Positions 1 to 9,142 of a stretch of DNA of 49,993 nt are shown piece by piece. A model generated the notes under the pieces. It had not been told where the DNA came from. It worked only from the letters and a program-made list of their open reading frames with translations, and did no database searches. Each line of letters begins with the position of its first letter. Position 1 is the first letter of the stretch. Position numbers and translations under genes: made by a program. Source of the stretch: Planctomycetia bacterium (GTDB lineage: Bacteria; Planctomycetota; Planctomycetia; Gemmatales; Gemmataceae); contig SYHD01000262.1 of the NCBI GenBank assembly GCA_005799265.1, positions 1-49,993 of the forward strand, read 5' to 3'.

Positions 1-237
1 CGACGCTGGCAGAACCTTTTTTTTCCTGGCCATCCCTGGCTCCTTTCTCGCGGGGTGTCCGAACTCATTGCTGTGTCAAGGAACTTCGGCCACAAGCATA
101 CCAAACCCAAACCCTCAGCTGCAAACCATGTCGTACACCCGAAAGGCGAGCATCTTGAAAACTGCCCTCGACTTGCCCCGCCGAGTTTTCGTACACTTTC
201 GCTCGCATACCATGGTTTCGGTCAAGGAGGACCAGCG
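1..237. other. Upstream region of the PKD gene
   Basis: No gene is convincing here. The open frame of the downstream gene extends back to about position 55, but that extension lacks membrane or domain character and the strong ribosome-binding site lies at 226-231. I see no clear sigma-70 promoter and no RNA gene. Confidence 0.4.
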
Positions 238-1659
238 ATGGCCGAGGAAAAACCGCAAGGGGTCAAGTCAACGCTCTCCGGGTGGATCAAGGCGGGCGTT
301 ACCAGCGTTGTCGGGCTGATGTCTGGCGCCGTGCTCATGTATCTGACGCCACTCGTCCATAACGCGATCAAGCCGGCCAAGCCGGTCGCCAATTTCGCGA
401 CGCAAGTCACGGGGCTTACCGTGCAGATCAACAACCGCTCCACTGGTGGCACACATGGCTGGTGGGACTTCGGTGACGGCACGGTCCTCGAACCCTTCGA
501 TGCCAAGGCCGAGACGCTCAAACACGTCTACGCCAAACCGGGCAAGTACGATGTCAAGCTGACCCTGCAGAACCTCCTCAACGAAGAAAACGAACGCACG
601 ACCGCGCTGGTTCTAGACGCGGCCGCGCCGGAGATCACGTTCTTCCAACTGATCCCGCTGACGCCGGGCGAGCGCGCGCCGTCCGTCTATCGATTGCAAG
701 CCAAGGCCAAGAACGCCGCGTATTGCATCCTTTCCGTGGAGGAGGATCGCCCACTGGAAATTACTGACGGCACGGCCAATCAAGACCGCTATATCACCTT
801 CGACGAAATGGGAACGTACACCGTCCGTCTGGCCGCGATCAACGGCAAGCAAATCGTCGAGAAGGCGGTGCAGGTGTATGTCAGCGGCAATGAGGGCCTC
901 ATGCCGACCGCGAAGCTGCAGGTGAGCTACGAGGCGATCAGACTCGAGCGCATCACCAAAGACATGCGCATCACCTGCGATTGGCCGGCCGGTTCAAGAG
1001 AAAACACCGTGACCTTTCGCAAGGAGCGCCCGGCGTTCGGCGGCGGCGCGATCGTCAGTGCCGAGTTAGTGAACAAAGACGACAAGAACGGGGCGGCGCG
1101 CAACGTCAAGCTGGCGGTTGCGCCGGACAAGTCGCGCATCATCCTTTCCGGCGAGCTGGTGAGGCCAGCGGGCTTTCTGGCGCCGAAGACGACGACGCCG
1201 TCGTGGCTGGCCGAGGTGCGCGTCGTGATGGAGCGCCGCACGGCGCCTCAGCTCATCAATCATGGCGCTGTCGCGATGGCGGTCAATCTCAACACGACGA
1301 CCAAGCTGCCATTGCAGCCGCTCGACGAGGGCTGGGAGCTTGTGCGCAAGACCGTGAACGTCGAGTTGTGGGACGGCAATCGCAAGGTGTGGGAAAGCAG
1401 CAAAGCCACGACCAACGCCAAGGTGACGTTGATGAACCAGGCGTGCCTCGTGACGGCGATCCCGCAAAACGACAGCGTGGTGCTGAAGATCGACGCGCCA
1501 ACCGCCGCGACGTTCCCGCCGCAAGGAGTGATTCCTGCAACGCACGTGCCGCCGCCGATCACGCTGCTGCCGCCGCCGAGCGGCCCGATCGGCCCTGTTG
1601 CTCGACCGACCTTTGTGCAACCCAACCCACTACTGCCTGGGCGGCCGATGAAGAAGTAG
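238..1659 (+). CDS. PKD-domain membrane-anchored protein
   Basis: The start is placed at ATG 238 because an AGGAGG-like ribosome-binding site sits just upstream; the protein is then 473 aa. One hydrophobic segment at about residues 20-40 probably anchors it, leaving the rest outside the cytoplasm. Residues 50-128 form a PKD fold with the hallmark WWDFGDGT (75-82) and a VYAKPGKYDVKLTL strand (97-110). A second beta-rich Ig-like stretch follows to about residue 215, and the last 40 residues are proline-rich. PKD domains usually mediate protein-protein or protein-carbohydrate contacts at the surface; the partner is unknown. It converges on mnmE with only 26 bases between the stops. Confidence 0.8.
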   Translation: MAEEKPQGVKSTLSGWIKAGVTSVVGLMSGAVLMYLTPLVHNAIKPAKPVANFATQVTGLTVQINNRSTGGTHGWWDFGDGTVLEPFDAKAETLKHVYAKPGKYDVKLTLQNLLNEENERTTALVLDAAAPEITFFQLIPLTPGERAPSVYRLQAKAKNAAYCILSVEEDRPLEITDGTANQDRYITFDEMGTYTVRLAAINGKQIVEKAVQVYVSGNEGLMPTAKLQVSYEAIRLERITKDMRITCDWPAGSRENTVTFRKERPAFGGGAIVSAELVNKDDKNGAARNVKLAVAPDKSRIILSGELVRPAGFLAPKTTTPSWLAEVRVVMERRTAPQLINHGAVAMAVNLNTTTKLPLQPLDEGWELVRKTVNVELWDGNRKVWESSKATTNAKVTLMNQACLVTAIPQNDSVVLKIDAPTAATFPPQGVIPATHVPPPITLLPPPSGPIGPVARPTFVQPNPLLPGRPMKK

Positions 1660-1685
1660 CTCGCTATCTCCTGAAGGGACCGAAG

Positions 1686-3026
1686 TCATTTGCCGATGCA
1701 GAAGCGGCTGAAGATACGATCCAAGAGATCATCCGTGTAGATCGCGCCCGTCATCGCGCCGAGCTCTTCCAACGCCAGACGCAGATCCAGGGCCAGCAAC
1801 TCCGGCGGCGTCTCCTCGCCCAGCACGTTCGTGTAGGCGCGGCGTAGATGCTGCAAACACATCGCGATGTGATTGGCGCATCGGCTCAAACTCGGCGCGA
1901 GCGCGCCGCGGCCAACGCGGCGAACGCCTGCTTCGATCAACGCGCGCAACTCGTTCAGGCCCGTGCCGTTCGCCGTGCTCGTTGCGAGAACATCGGGCGG
2001 CGCCGGCGCCAGATCGGCCTTGGTCGCGATGCGCACCGCGTTCGACGGACAGCCGTTGTTTCCCGCCGGGTCATCGCACGCCGCACACCATAGGATCAGG
2101 TCCGCCTGTTGCATCTGCTCCCTCGCCAAGGATTGCCCGGCTTGCTCGATCGGTTCATCGGCCACACGCTGGCCCGCCGTGTCGACGAATAGAATCGGCG
2201 CAGCGCCGTTCGCATCGTGCCGCGCTTCCAGATAATCGCGCGTCGTCCCCGGCTCGGCATCGACCAGGGCGGCGGCTCGGCCCAGGAGCGCGTTGAACAA
2301 GCTGCTTTTGCCCGCGTTCGTCTTGCCGGCCAAAACGACGCGGAACGGCCGTTGGCTGAGTGAGCGTTCTTCGAGCTGTTTTCCCACCAGCGTGATCTGC
2401 GCCAGGCCGCGCGTGATGCGATTGAGTAGATCGTCGGTCGTGACGAAGTGGATGTCCTCATCGGCGAAGTCCAGGCCCGCTTCGACATCGGCGAGCAGAT
2501 TCAATAAATCGTCGCGCAAGAGGCCGAGAGGCTGCGCGACGCCACCGGCTAGCTGCTTGAGCGCATGTGTGAGATCGTCTCGGCTGTCGGCCTCGATGAC
2601 GCCGAGCACGGCCTCGGCACGCGTGAGATCGAGCTTGCCTGATAGAAACGCTCGCAGCGTGAACTCGCCCGACTGAGCTGCGCGGGCGCCGGCGCTCAGG
2701 CATTGCGCGATCACCACGTCGAGAATCGGCCCACACGAGATGAGGTGCATCTCGATTACGTCTTGGCCGGTATAGCTGCGCGGCGCGGCGAAGTGGTAGA
2801 TGTCCGCGGGAATCGGCGTGTGAAACCCCGGCAGAGTCAAATGTACCGTCGCGAAATGCCCGCGTCGCGGCACGAAGGCCATACACAGCGACCCGACAAT
2901 GGCCGCGGCACGCCGACCGCTCAGGCGCACGATCGCGCGCGCCCCCGGGCCGGTTGCGCTGGAGATCGCGACGATGGTGTCGTTCGGATCGAGATGTTTG
3001 GTATGCGAGGTGACCATGCGATTCAA
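1686..3026 (-). CDS. mnmE: tRNA modification GTPase MnmE
   Basis: MnmE works with MnmG to install the 5-carboxymethylaminomethyl group on wobble U34 of certain tRNAs. The 446 aa length matches the family (E. coli 454). The N-terminal tetrahydrofolate-binding domain is followed by a helical region and a G domain: P-loop GKTNAGKSS (234-242), G2 GTTRD (260-264) and G3 DTAG (282-285); the G4 site reads TKAD rather than NKxD. The C-terminus ends in FCIGK, the conserved Cys motif of MnmE. Start is TTG at 3026, overlapping the upstream stop, or ATG at 3017; the latter is as likely. It is the last gene of a leftward yidC-VWA-mnmE block. Confidence 0.95.
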   Translation of the reverse strand: MNRMVTSHTKHLDPNDTIVAISSATGPGARAIVRLSGRRAAAIVGSLCMAFVPRRGHFATVHLTLPGFHTPIPADIYHFAAPRSYTGQDVIEMHLISCGPILDVVIAQCLSAGARAAQSGEFTLRAFLSGKLDLTRAEAVLGVIEADSRDDLTHALKQLAGGVAQPLGLLRDDLLNLLADVEAGLDFADEDIHFVTTDDLLNRITRGLAQITLVGKQLEERSLSQRPFRVVLAGKTNAGKSSLFNALLGRAAALVDAEPGTTRDYLEARHDANGAAPILFVDTAGQRVADEPIEQAGQSLAREQMQQADLILWCAACDDPAGNNGCPSNAVRIATKADLAPAPPDVLATSTANGTGLNELRALIEAGVRRVGRGALAPSLSRCANHIAMCLQHLRRAYTNVLGEETPPELLALDLRLALEELGAMTGAIYTDDLLDRIFSRFCIGK

Positions 3027-4657
3027 GACGCCGAGCGTTTCAGCATCGCCGGCAGGGCAATCAAGCCGCCGGTCGCCGCGAGCAGCAACAGATAGAGAAG
3101 GTGATTCATTTCCGCGACGACCAACCCGCGCACCTGGTAGCCGCCGGTCTGCTCGTCGAGCACTTGATCGCCGCCGGCGCCGCGCCGCACGAGCTTCAAG
3201 GTGACATTGCGCAGCCGACCGTCGTTTCTCTGGTTGAGGCTCTCGAAGACGATTTCCTTGCGTTCCTTCTGGAGATCCATGGTGACCTGTTCGAGGATCA
3301 GCTTCAGTTCAGCCACGTTCTTGGCCGGGAAGTATTGCCCGCCGGTCTTGCCGGCAAGTTTCTTGAGCGAGACCTCGTCAATGCCGTCGTCGTGCAGGGT
3401 TATCGAGAGGTTTTCGAAGATGTCCAGAAGGGCGGCCTTGTTCTTGGCATAGTAATACTTCCCGCCGGTTTGCGCCGCCATGCGTTTCATGGTCACGTCG
3501 TCGAGTTCGTTCGGTCGGCCGAAACCGAGAATGTAGAGCGGGACGTTGGCGTCCTTGGCTCGCTCGATGACCTCCTCGACACGGCGTCGGCTGGAGTTAT
3601 CGATGCCATCGGTCATGGCGATGACGGCGCGTTTGCCACGGCTGGCGTCGGCTTCGAGGACGTTGATCGCCTCATAGGCCGCGTCGAAAAGGGCAGTCTC
3701 CCCCTCGGGTTTCAGTTCCTTGACGCTATCCTTCAACCGCTTCGCGCGGGCCTTGCCGAGAAACTCTCCCGGTTTGTCCACATAGCTGCTGAACGGGAGG
3801 ATGCTGCAACGTCCAACGGGGGACATGGAATCAATGAAACGCTCGGCGGCCAGGTGCATCGCCTCGATCTTGGAGGTCTGGTCGAGATTGTCTGCGGGGG
3901 GCGTCATGCTGCCAGAGTGATCGAGCGCGAGCACCGTGTTGACTTGCTCGACCTTGCCCGGCTCGCCGATGCCGATGGTGTAAACACGGATGCGCGGCTC
4001 TTCGAGGGCCTCGTCGATGACGCGGTCGATGTTCTTCTTGCTGTTGAGATCGACGCCGTCCGTCATGACGACGACGGCGCGGTCACGGCCGCGGGCGAGC
4101 TTGCGCAATATGGCGATGCTTTCGGACGTGGCGTCGAGATAGGCGGTGCCGCCGCGCGGCTGTGTCGCGTTGATCTCCTTGCGGAGCGGCGTTCGTTCGA
4201 AGATCGGCGCCTGTTTGTGGCGCATTTCGTGATCGAACAGGACCAGCCCGCAATCAGACTTGGTGGACAGTTTCTTGAGAAACACGTCGGCGGCAATACG
4301 CGCCTGCTCCATGCGGTTGTTTGCTTTCATGCTGCCGCTGGTGTCGAGCGCGAGCATGGCGCTGAGGCTTTCGACGGGAATAGGCTGAGGCACATCGACG
4401 ACTTTGACGAGTTTACCGTCTTCCTCGATGACGATCTTGTAAACGTCGTCAAGCTTGTCCACGTTGCCGCCGTCGAGCGTGATGGTGAAGCGGACGCGTA
4501 CGAAGATCGCCTTTTTCGTGCCGTCGGGAGATTGCGTCAGTTGTTCGAGGTCGGCGGGATCGAATTCGATTTTGTAGGGAATCTTGGATTTTTGGGCGTG
4601 CGCGGTAGCAGCGAGCAATCCGAGGAACGGCAACAAGAGGATCAGGCAGCGGCGCAT
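3023..4657 (-). CDS. Secreted double von Willebrand A domain protein
   Basis: Start ATG 4657 is chosen because it opens a classical signal peptide (MRRCLILLLPFLGLLAATAHA) and has GAGGGG upstream; the protein is 544 aa. Two VWA domains lie in tandem with intact metal-ion-dependent adhesion motifs: DTSGS (105-109) with MTDG near 197-200, and DHSGS (246-250) with MTDG near 348-351. A C-terminal hydrophobic segment (about 516-538) should anchor it in the membrane, with the VWA domains outside. The VWA copies are similar enough (VVVMTDGVD / VIAMTDGID) to suggest internal duplication. It sits between yidC and mnmE, which are usually adjacent in bacteria, and overlaps or abuts mnmE. Role unknown; metal-dependent protein binding is likely. 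Confidence 0.88.
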   Translation of the reverse strand: MRRCLILLLPFLGLLAATAHAQKSKIPYKIEFDPADLEQLTQSPDGTKKAIFVRVRFTITLDGGNVDKLDDVYKIVIEEDGKLVKVVDVPQPIPVESLSAMLALDTSGSMKANNRMEQARIAADVFLKKLSTKSDCGLVLFDHEMRHKQAPIFERTPLRKEINATQPRGGTAYLDATSESIAILRKLARGRDRAVVVMTDGVDLNSKKNIDRVIDEALEEPRIRVYTIGIGEPGKVEQVNTVLALDHSGSMTPPADNLDQTSKIEAMHLAAERFIDSMSPVGRCSILPFSSYVDKPGEFLGKARAKRLKDSVKELKPEGETALFDAAYEAINVLEADASRGKRAVIAMTDGIDNSSRRRVEEVIERAKDANVPLYILGFGRPNELDDVTMKRMAAQTGGKYYYAKNKAALLDIFENLSITLHDDGIDEVSLKKLAGKTGGQYFPAKNVAELKLILEQVTMDLQKERKEIVFESLNQRNDGRLRNVTLKLVRRGAGGDQVLDEQTGGYQVRGLVVAEMNHLLYLLLLAATGGLIALPAMLKRSAS

Positions 4658-4722
4658 CGTGATACCCCTCAGCGGGCGAGCAAGCAGAATCAACATGGGC
4701 CGATGAAATGAGCGGCCGCGTC

Positions 4723-4763
4723 TTTTTCCCCTCTCCTTCGGAATACCGGAGGTAAGGGAAAAA
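4723..4763. repeat. Palindrome in the yidC-VWA spacer
   Basis: An imperfect inverted repeat pairs CCCCTCTCCTTCGG with CCGGAGGTAAGGG around the loop AATA, and can be extended by flanking T and A runs. It has no U tract on the correct side for a terminator of yidC, so it may be a dispersed repeat or a processing hairpin. Confidence 0.6.
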
Positions 4764-4776
4764 ATGCGCCCCCTGG

Positions 4777-4806
4777 ATTGTACCACAGCGCTCGCATGAT
4801 CCGGAA
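4777..4806 (-). promoter_or_regulatory. Possible promoter for the VWA-mnmE genes
   Basis: On the minus strand an extended -10 element TGGTACAAT lies just after the yidC stop, with only a weak -35 (TTCCGG) 18 bases upstream. It could give the VWA gene and mnmE their own transcript. This is a pattern match only. Confidence 0.3.
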
Positions 4807-4810
4807 GCGT

Positions 4811-7180
4811 TTATTTCTTCTCCGCCTGCTTCAGGATTTCATGCCATAGGGCTTTCAATTTGCCGATTGTCGTGATCGGTTGATTGTCTTGCTCCTTGGC
4901 CTTCTCTTTGTCTTTCTTGGATTGTTTGACCTTGTACTTGGGAGGCGACGCCGTCACCGCAGTGCTGCTTGACGCAGGCGTGCCGGTCGGGCTGGCAGCG
5001 CCGTCTGGGGCGGGCTTCTTCTTCGGCAACAGCATGCGTTCGGCCATGCCCCACAAACTGCTCGTGATGAAATAGATGCACAGTCCCGCCGCCACCTTGT
5101 AGAACATGATGCCGAAGACGACCGACATGATCTTGATCATCTTCTGCTGCGTGGCCTGCTGATCGTCCGTCGGCGGCGGCATCGTCTGGATCTGCTGAAT
5201 CAGCATAAACACCACCGCGAACACCGGGAGTACGTTGAGATACGGCCCAAGGTAGAGAAAGCCCAGGAAGCCGTTGCCCGCGTCGGGCTGGCTGATCACG
5301 GGAATGTTTTCGGTCCAGAAGACGAGCATGTCGGGCGCCGCCAAGCTTTCGATCCACAGGAAACTCGCGAGCCGAAAGTGGATGCTCTCTTGCAGCGAGA
5401 AGTAAAGCCCCAGGAAGATCGGCATCTGCAACAAGAGGGGCCAGCAACTCGCCAGCGGGTTGATGCCGTGCTTGCGGTTGAACTCGGCGGTCGCCTGCAT
5501 GCGCGCCTGCGGATCGTCGGGATAGCGATCGGAGATCTTCTTCAATTCCGGCGCAAGCTCCTGCATCTTGATGCTGAAGAGCGCCTGCTTGCGGCTGATC
5601 GGAAACATGGCGCCGCGGACGATGACGGTCAAGACGACAATGCTGAATCCGCCGCCGAAGATTGATTGCAGCACGTACAAGAGCCAGTGCATGAGCCGGG
5701 TGAAGAGGATGATGATGTCGGTGAGTTTGATCCACGATGAGACTCGGCCGAACCAGTTGTCGGAACGGTAATCGGTGAGGGTGCGCAGATGGAGTTCGTC
5801 GACGTAACGATCAACGGTTTCCGCAGCGACTTCCTTGTCGCCCGAAAACTGACCGAGCAACGCCGCCTTGACGGGGCCGTGATAGAGCATGAACTGGTGT
5901 ACGCGCCGATCGCGCGGCCCCATCGGGATGACTTCGCTGTTGACGCGCACGGTGATGTCGTCGAACTGCGGCTTGAGCGTCTCGCCGATGCGGACCCAGC
6001 TGGCGACGCGGAGTTTTTCGTCCGGACGCTCATAGTAGCTGAGCACGACGCGATTGTCCTTCGCAAGCTGCAGGTCTTCGATGTGCTGACTCGTGCGGGG
6101 AAGGAGTTGGAACCATTCATCTTTGCCTTCCAGATCGCGCAACAGGACCTTGTCGTCTTGCACTCTCTGGAACAGGCCGCGTTTTTCATGCGTTTCGAGC
6201 GTCGGCCGGGCCCAGGCGAGAATTGTCTCCGGTTTTACGCCGTCTTCGGACGGCTGTTTCGGATCCACGACGAGCATCGAGCCGAAATATTGATTGCAGA
6301 CGCCCGCGTATTGCAGCAGATTGCCGCCGAGTTGGCCTTCCGGTATGCGATCGCCGCCTTGGCGCAGACTGATGCGGGCCGACTCTTCCAGAGTTCGCCA
6401 CAAATTCTTGTTTGGTTCGAGCACCCCGATGATGGCGTTGCGAAACGTGGCCGTGTACCATTCCCCTTCGATCGGCAGGCCCATGCCGCCGGTCAATTGA
6501 TAGCGCAGGGGGATGATCTTTCCTTGCGGGCCAGTGCCCAAATCGAGCAATTCCAGCAACATCGTGACGTGGTAGTCCTTCGGCGCCAGACGAAAGGTCT
6601 TGATGACCTTGATGTGTTCGATGTCGGGGATGGTCGTCGCGTAGGTGATTTCATCGTGAAGAATGTTGTCGTCTTTGTCCTTGACGCGCTCTTTCTTCTT
6701 TTCGACGGTCCAGACCTTTTCGCCCAGGCCGAAGACCGGCGGCTTTTTGTCATCGGCGTCGAGAAAGTGATACATGCGGAAGGAGGGTTTGAACTCGTCG
6801 TCCTGAATGAGTTCGAGATCGCGATCGGTCGGTTCGCCTCGCCAGTTGGCCGCCTTGAAGCGATTGAGGGCAACCCTGCGCACGCCGGCGCCGCGCGAGA
6901 TGGTGTCGACGGTCAGATGGAAGCCGGGGCCGCCGAGCGAGTCGGTTTTCGGCGGTTCTTCTTTGGCCGGTTGCTTGATTTCGACTTTCTGCTCCGGCTG
7001 CGCAATGGGCTTCTTCTCCGGGGCATCTTTCTTGACGTCTTTTTTCTCGGGTGGTTTCTTGTCCTTGATCTTGGCGATTTGGTCAGGATCGGGACGCGTG
7101 CCGTAGTTGAGCACCAGCCAGTACCAGCCGACGATCACAGTGATGGCCAAAACAGCGAAGAGAAGGATATTCCGCCACAT
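4811..7180 (-). CDS. yidC: Membrane protein insertase YidC
   Basis: YidC inserts and folds inner-membrane proteins alone or with SecYEG. The 789 aa product has an N-terminal transmembrane helix (about 4-25), a lysine/proline-rich linker (30-80), a large periplasmic beta domain, and the C-terminal insertase core from about residue 489 to 720. The conserved membrane arginine is at about 522 (VIVRGAMFPISRKQ), followed by the Lys-rich cytoplasmic hairpin and the LLLQMPIFLGLY helix. After the last helix comes a long basic tail (KKDKEKAKE) that could bind the ribosome. It is longer than E. coli YidC (548 aa) because of the linker, P1 domain and tail. First gene of a leftward block with the VWA gene and mnmE. 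Confidence 0.96.
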   Translation of the reverse strand: MWRNILLFAVLAITVIVGWYWLVLNYGTRPDPDQIAKIKDKKPPEKKDVKKDAPEKKPIAQPEQKVEIKQPAKEEPPKTDSLGGPGFHLTVDTISRGAGVRRVALNRFKAANWRGEPTDRDLELIQDDEFKPSFRMYHFLDADDKKPPVFGLGEKVWTVEKKKERVKDKDDNILHDEITYATTIPDIEHIKVIKTFRLAPKDYHVTMLLELLDLGTGPQGKIIPLRYQLTGGMGLPIEGEWYTATFRNAIIGVLEPNKNLWRTLEESARISLRQGGDRIPEGQLGGNLLQYAGVCNQYFGSMLVVDPKQPSEDGVKPETILAWARPTLETHEKRGLFQRVQDDKVLLRDLEGKDEWFQLLPRTSQHIEDLQLAKDNRVVLSYYERPDEKLRVASWVRIGETLKPQFDDITVRVNSEVIPMGPRDRRVHQFMLYHGPVKAALLGQFSGDKEVAAETVDRYVDELHLRTLTDYRSDNWFGRVSSWIKLTDIIILFTRLMHWLLYVLQSIFGGGFSIVVLTVIVRGAMFPISRKQALFSIKMQELAPELKKISDRYPDDPQARMQATAEFNRKHGINPLASCWPLLLQMPIFLGLYFSLQESIHFRLASFLWIESLAAPDMLVFWTENIPVISQPDAGNGFLGFLYLGPYLNVLPVFAVVFMLIQQIQTMPPPTDDQQATQQKMIKIMSVVFGIMFYKVAAGLCIYFITSSLWGMAERMLLPKKKPAPDGAASPTGTPASSSTAVTASPPKYKVKQSKKDKEKAKEQDNQPITTIGKLKALWHEILKQAEKK

Positions 7181-7407
7181 GAGATTGGATACATCCGCAG
7201 GAAGCGTTGTCAGGTATTTCGCTCGGCGCGTGAGAATCTTGAAAAATAGCTCTCTGAGTTAGGATAGGGACGCGGAAGAAAAGGGGGAGAGCGCGGGAGT
7301 GATTAGCCATCGCCAGCCTCTTGGTGATGAAAAGAATGGACGCGGAAAGATTTGCCCACTTCGCCAATGTGGCCTAAGCTTGAGCAGATTTTCTCGCGAG
7401 GCCGTCG
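7181..7407. other. Divergent spacer between yidC and the kinase gene
   Basis: This 227-base spacer must hold the promoters of yidC (leftward) and the kinase gene (rightward). I see no strong -35/-10 pair, repeat or RNA gene in it. Confidence 0.4.
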
Positions 7408-9054
7408 ATGCCGCACCGTTACCTATGCCTGCAAGGACACGACTGGTTGTACGGCGAGGAGGAAATCGCCAGTTCGGGCAAGGCGTTGTTCTGCCCGAGC
7501 TGCGGTTTGCGTCTCTACACGGAAAATCAGGCCCCGACGCAGCATTGTCTACAGCACCGCGCCGAGTCGCCGCCGCTCACTACCGCCGACGTCTGGCGGC
7601 TGAATCGCCTATCGGGCGATGGCTTGACGGCGGTTCCGACCATCCAGCCCAACGACATCGAGGCGATTCCCGGCTACGAGCTGCTCGGCATCCTCGGACG
7701 CGGCGGCATGGGCATCGTCTTTCGCGCCCGGCAACTCTCACTCAAACGGCAAGTCGCGCTGAAGATGATCCTCACGGGCCGGCACGCGCGCCCCACTGAA
7801 CGGGCCCGCTTTCAGCGCGAGGCGGAAGCCGTCGCGCGCTTGCAACATCCCAATATCGTGCAAATCTACGAGGTCGGCGAGCAGAACGGCCTGCCGTATT
7901 GCGCGCTCGAATTCGTCAACGCCGGCAGTCTCGCTCAGTTCCTCGGCAGCAATCCGCAATTGCCGCGCCTGTCGGCGCAGTTCGTACACGATCTGGCCCA
8001 GGCGATGCACTACGCCCATAAACGCGGCATCGTGCACCGCGATCTCAAGCCGGCGAACATTCTATTGCAGCTGGACGAGAGCCGAATCCTGAAAGACGGC
8101 CAAATGACCGACTCCGCGTTGTTTGGCGATCTAACGGTGTATGTTGCCAAGATCACGGATTTCGGGCTGGCGAAACACATGGGCGGCGAGGAGGGCCCGT
8201 TCCGCGTCGGCGCCGTGGTGGGCACGCCGAGCTACATGGCGCCGGAGCAGGCACGCGGCACGTCGGGCGAAGTCGGGCCGGCGGCTGACGTGTATGCCCT
8301 GGGCGCCATCCTCTACGAAATGCTGACCGGCAGGCCCCCCTTCAAGGCGACGACCGCGGAGGAGACCGCCCAGCAGGTGCTCACGCAGGATCCCGTTCCG
8401 CCCACGCAGTTCGAGCCGAAGATCCCCAAGGATCTCGAAACCATCTGCCTGGTCTGCTTGCAGAAGAATCCCGTCCATCGCTATGGCAGCGCGGAGGCGT
8501 TCGCGGACGACCTGCGCCGCTTTCTGTTGCACGAGCCGATCCTGGCCCGGCGCACGCATTTTCCGGAGCGCGTCGTCAAATTCGCGATTCGGCGCCCCTT
8601 GTTTGTCGCCGTCTCCATCGGTGGACTGACGCTGATGTCGTTGTTGTGGTGGGTTTGGTGGAATCGCGCGGTGACGTATCAAGCGGAGCGCACGCAAATG
8701 TACGTCGCCTGGCAGAAGAGCGAAGATGAGCTTCAGCAGGCGATGCGGACCATCGATCAAATGGCCGAGGCCGAGGTCAACGCGTCATCGTCGCCCGCCG
8801 CCTTGTTCCAGGCCAAGCATTTCTATGAGCGCCTCCTCGAATACGACGGACCGCCCGGCCGCACGGCGCTCGTGCACTTTCGGCTCGGCAAGATCAACGA
8901 ACGCCTCGGCGATCAGCGTGCGGCTCAGGCGTCGTATCAGGAAGCGATACGGCGCTGGGAGCAACTCACGCGAGAGCGCCCTGATCTCACGGATTACCAA
9001 AATCATCTTCTTGAAGGCCGCCAACGCATGCAATCGTTGACGCCGCAGAAATAA
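7408..9054 (+). CDS. Serine/threonine protein kinase with N-terminal zinc ribbon
   Basis: The 548 aa protein begins with a putative zinc ribbon (C7, H11, C29, C32), then a Hanks-type kinase domain at about 89-375: glycine loop GRGGMG (97-102), lysine K119, catalytic loop HRDLKPAN (210-217), DFG (251-253) and APE (278-280), so it should be active. A transmembrane helix follows at 397-417, and a tetratricopeptide-like segment of about 90 residues ends the protein outside the membrane. The IPGYELL-LGRGGMG start is typical of planctomycete kinases. Substrate unknown. The gene is divergent from yidC and stands alone. Confidence 0.93.
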   Translation: MPHRYLCLQGHDWLYGEEEIASSGKALFCPSCGLRLYTENQAPTQHCLQHRAESPPLTTADVWRLNRLSGDGLTAVPTIQPNDIEAIPGYELLGILGRGGMGIVFRARQLSLKRQVALKMILTGRHARPTERARFQREAEAVARLQHPNIVQIYEVGEQNGLPYCALEFVNAGSLAQFLGSNPQLPRLSAQFVHDLAQAMHYAHKRGIVHRDLKPANILLQLDESRILKDGQMTDSALFGDLTVYVAKITDFGLAKHMGGEEGPFRVGAVVGTPSYMAPEQARGTSGEVGPAADVYALGAILYEMLTGRPPFKATTAEETAQQVLTQDPVPPTQFEPKIPKDLETICLVCLQKNPVHRYGSAEAFADDLRRFLLHEPILARRTHFPERVVKFAIRRPLFVAVSIGGLTLMSLLWWVWWNRAVTYQAERTQMYVAWQKSEDELQQAMRTIDQMAEAEVNASSSPAALFQAKHFYERLLEYDGPPGRTALVHFRLGKINERLGDQRAAQASYQEAIRRWEQLTRERPDLTDYQNHLLEGRQRMQSLTPQK

Positions 9055-9058
9055 ATAT

Positions 9059-9079
9059 GGCGCGACGCGGAGCGTCGCC
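9059..9079 (+). terminator. Hairpin after the kinase gene
   Basis: GGCGCGACGC-GGA-GCGTCGCC forms a compact GC-rich hairpin a few bases after the kinase stop. There is no T tract, so termination is only inferred. Confidence 0.4.
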
Positions 9080-9142
9080 GATTCCCGACGCCGAGGATGT
9101 CTCGTTCGATCAGGTACTTTGGCATGGTGATGTTTCTTGCGA

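Noticed and set aside
3101..4711. 536-codon plus-strand open frame opposite the VWA gene
   Set aside because: It is the antisense shadow of a gene with clear VWA domains; no domain, start signal or signal peptide is present.
5789..7249. 486-codon plus-strand open frame opposite yidC
   Set aside because: Antisense shadow caused by high GC in the third codon position; the product is Arg/Phe-rich without family features.
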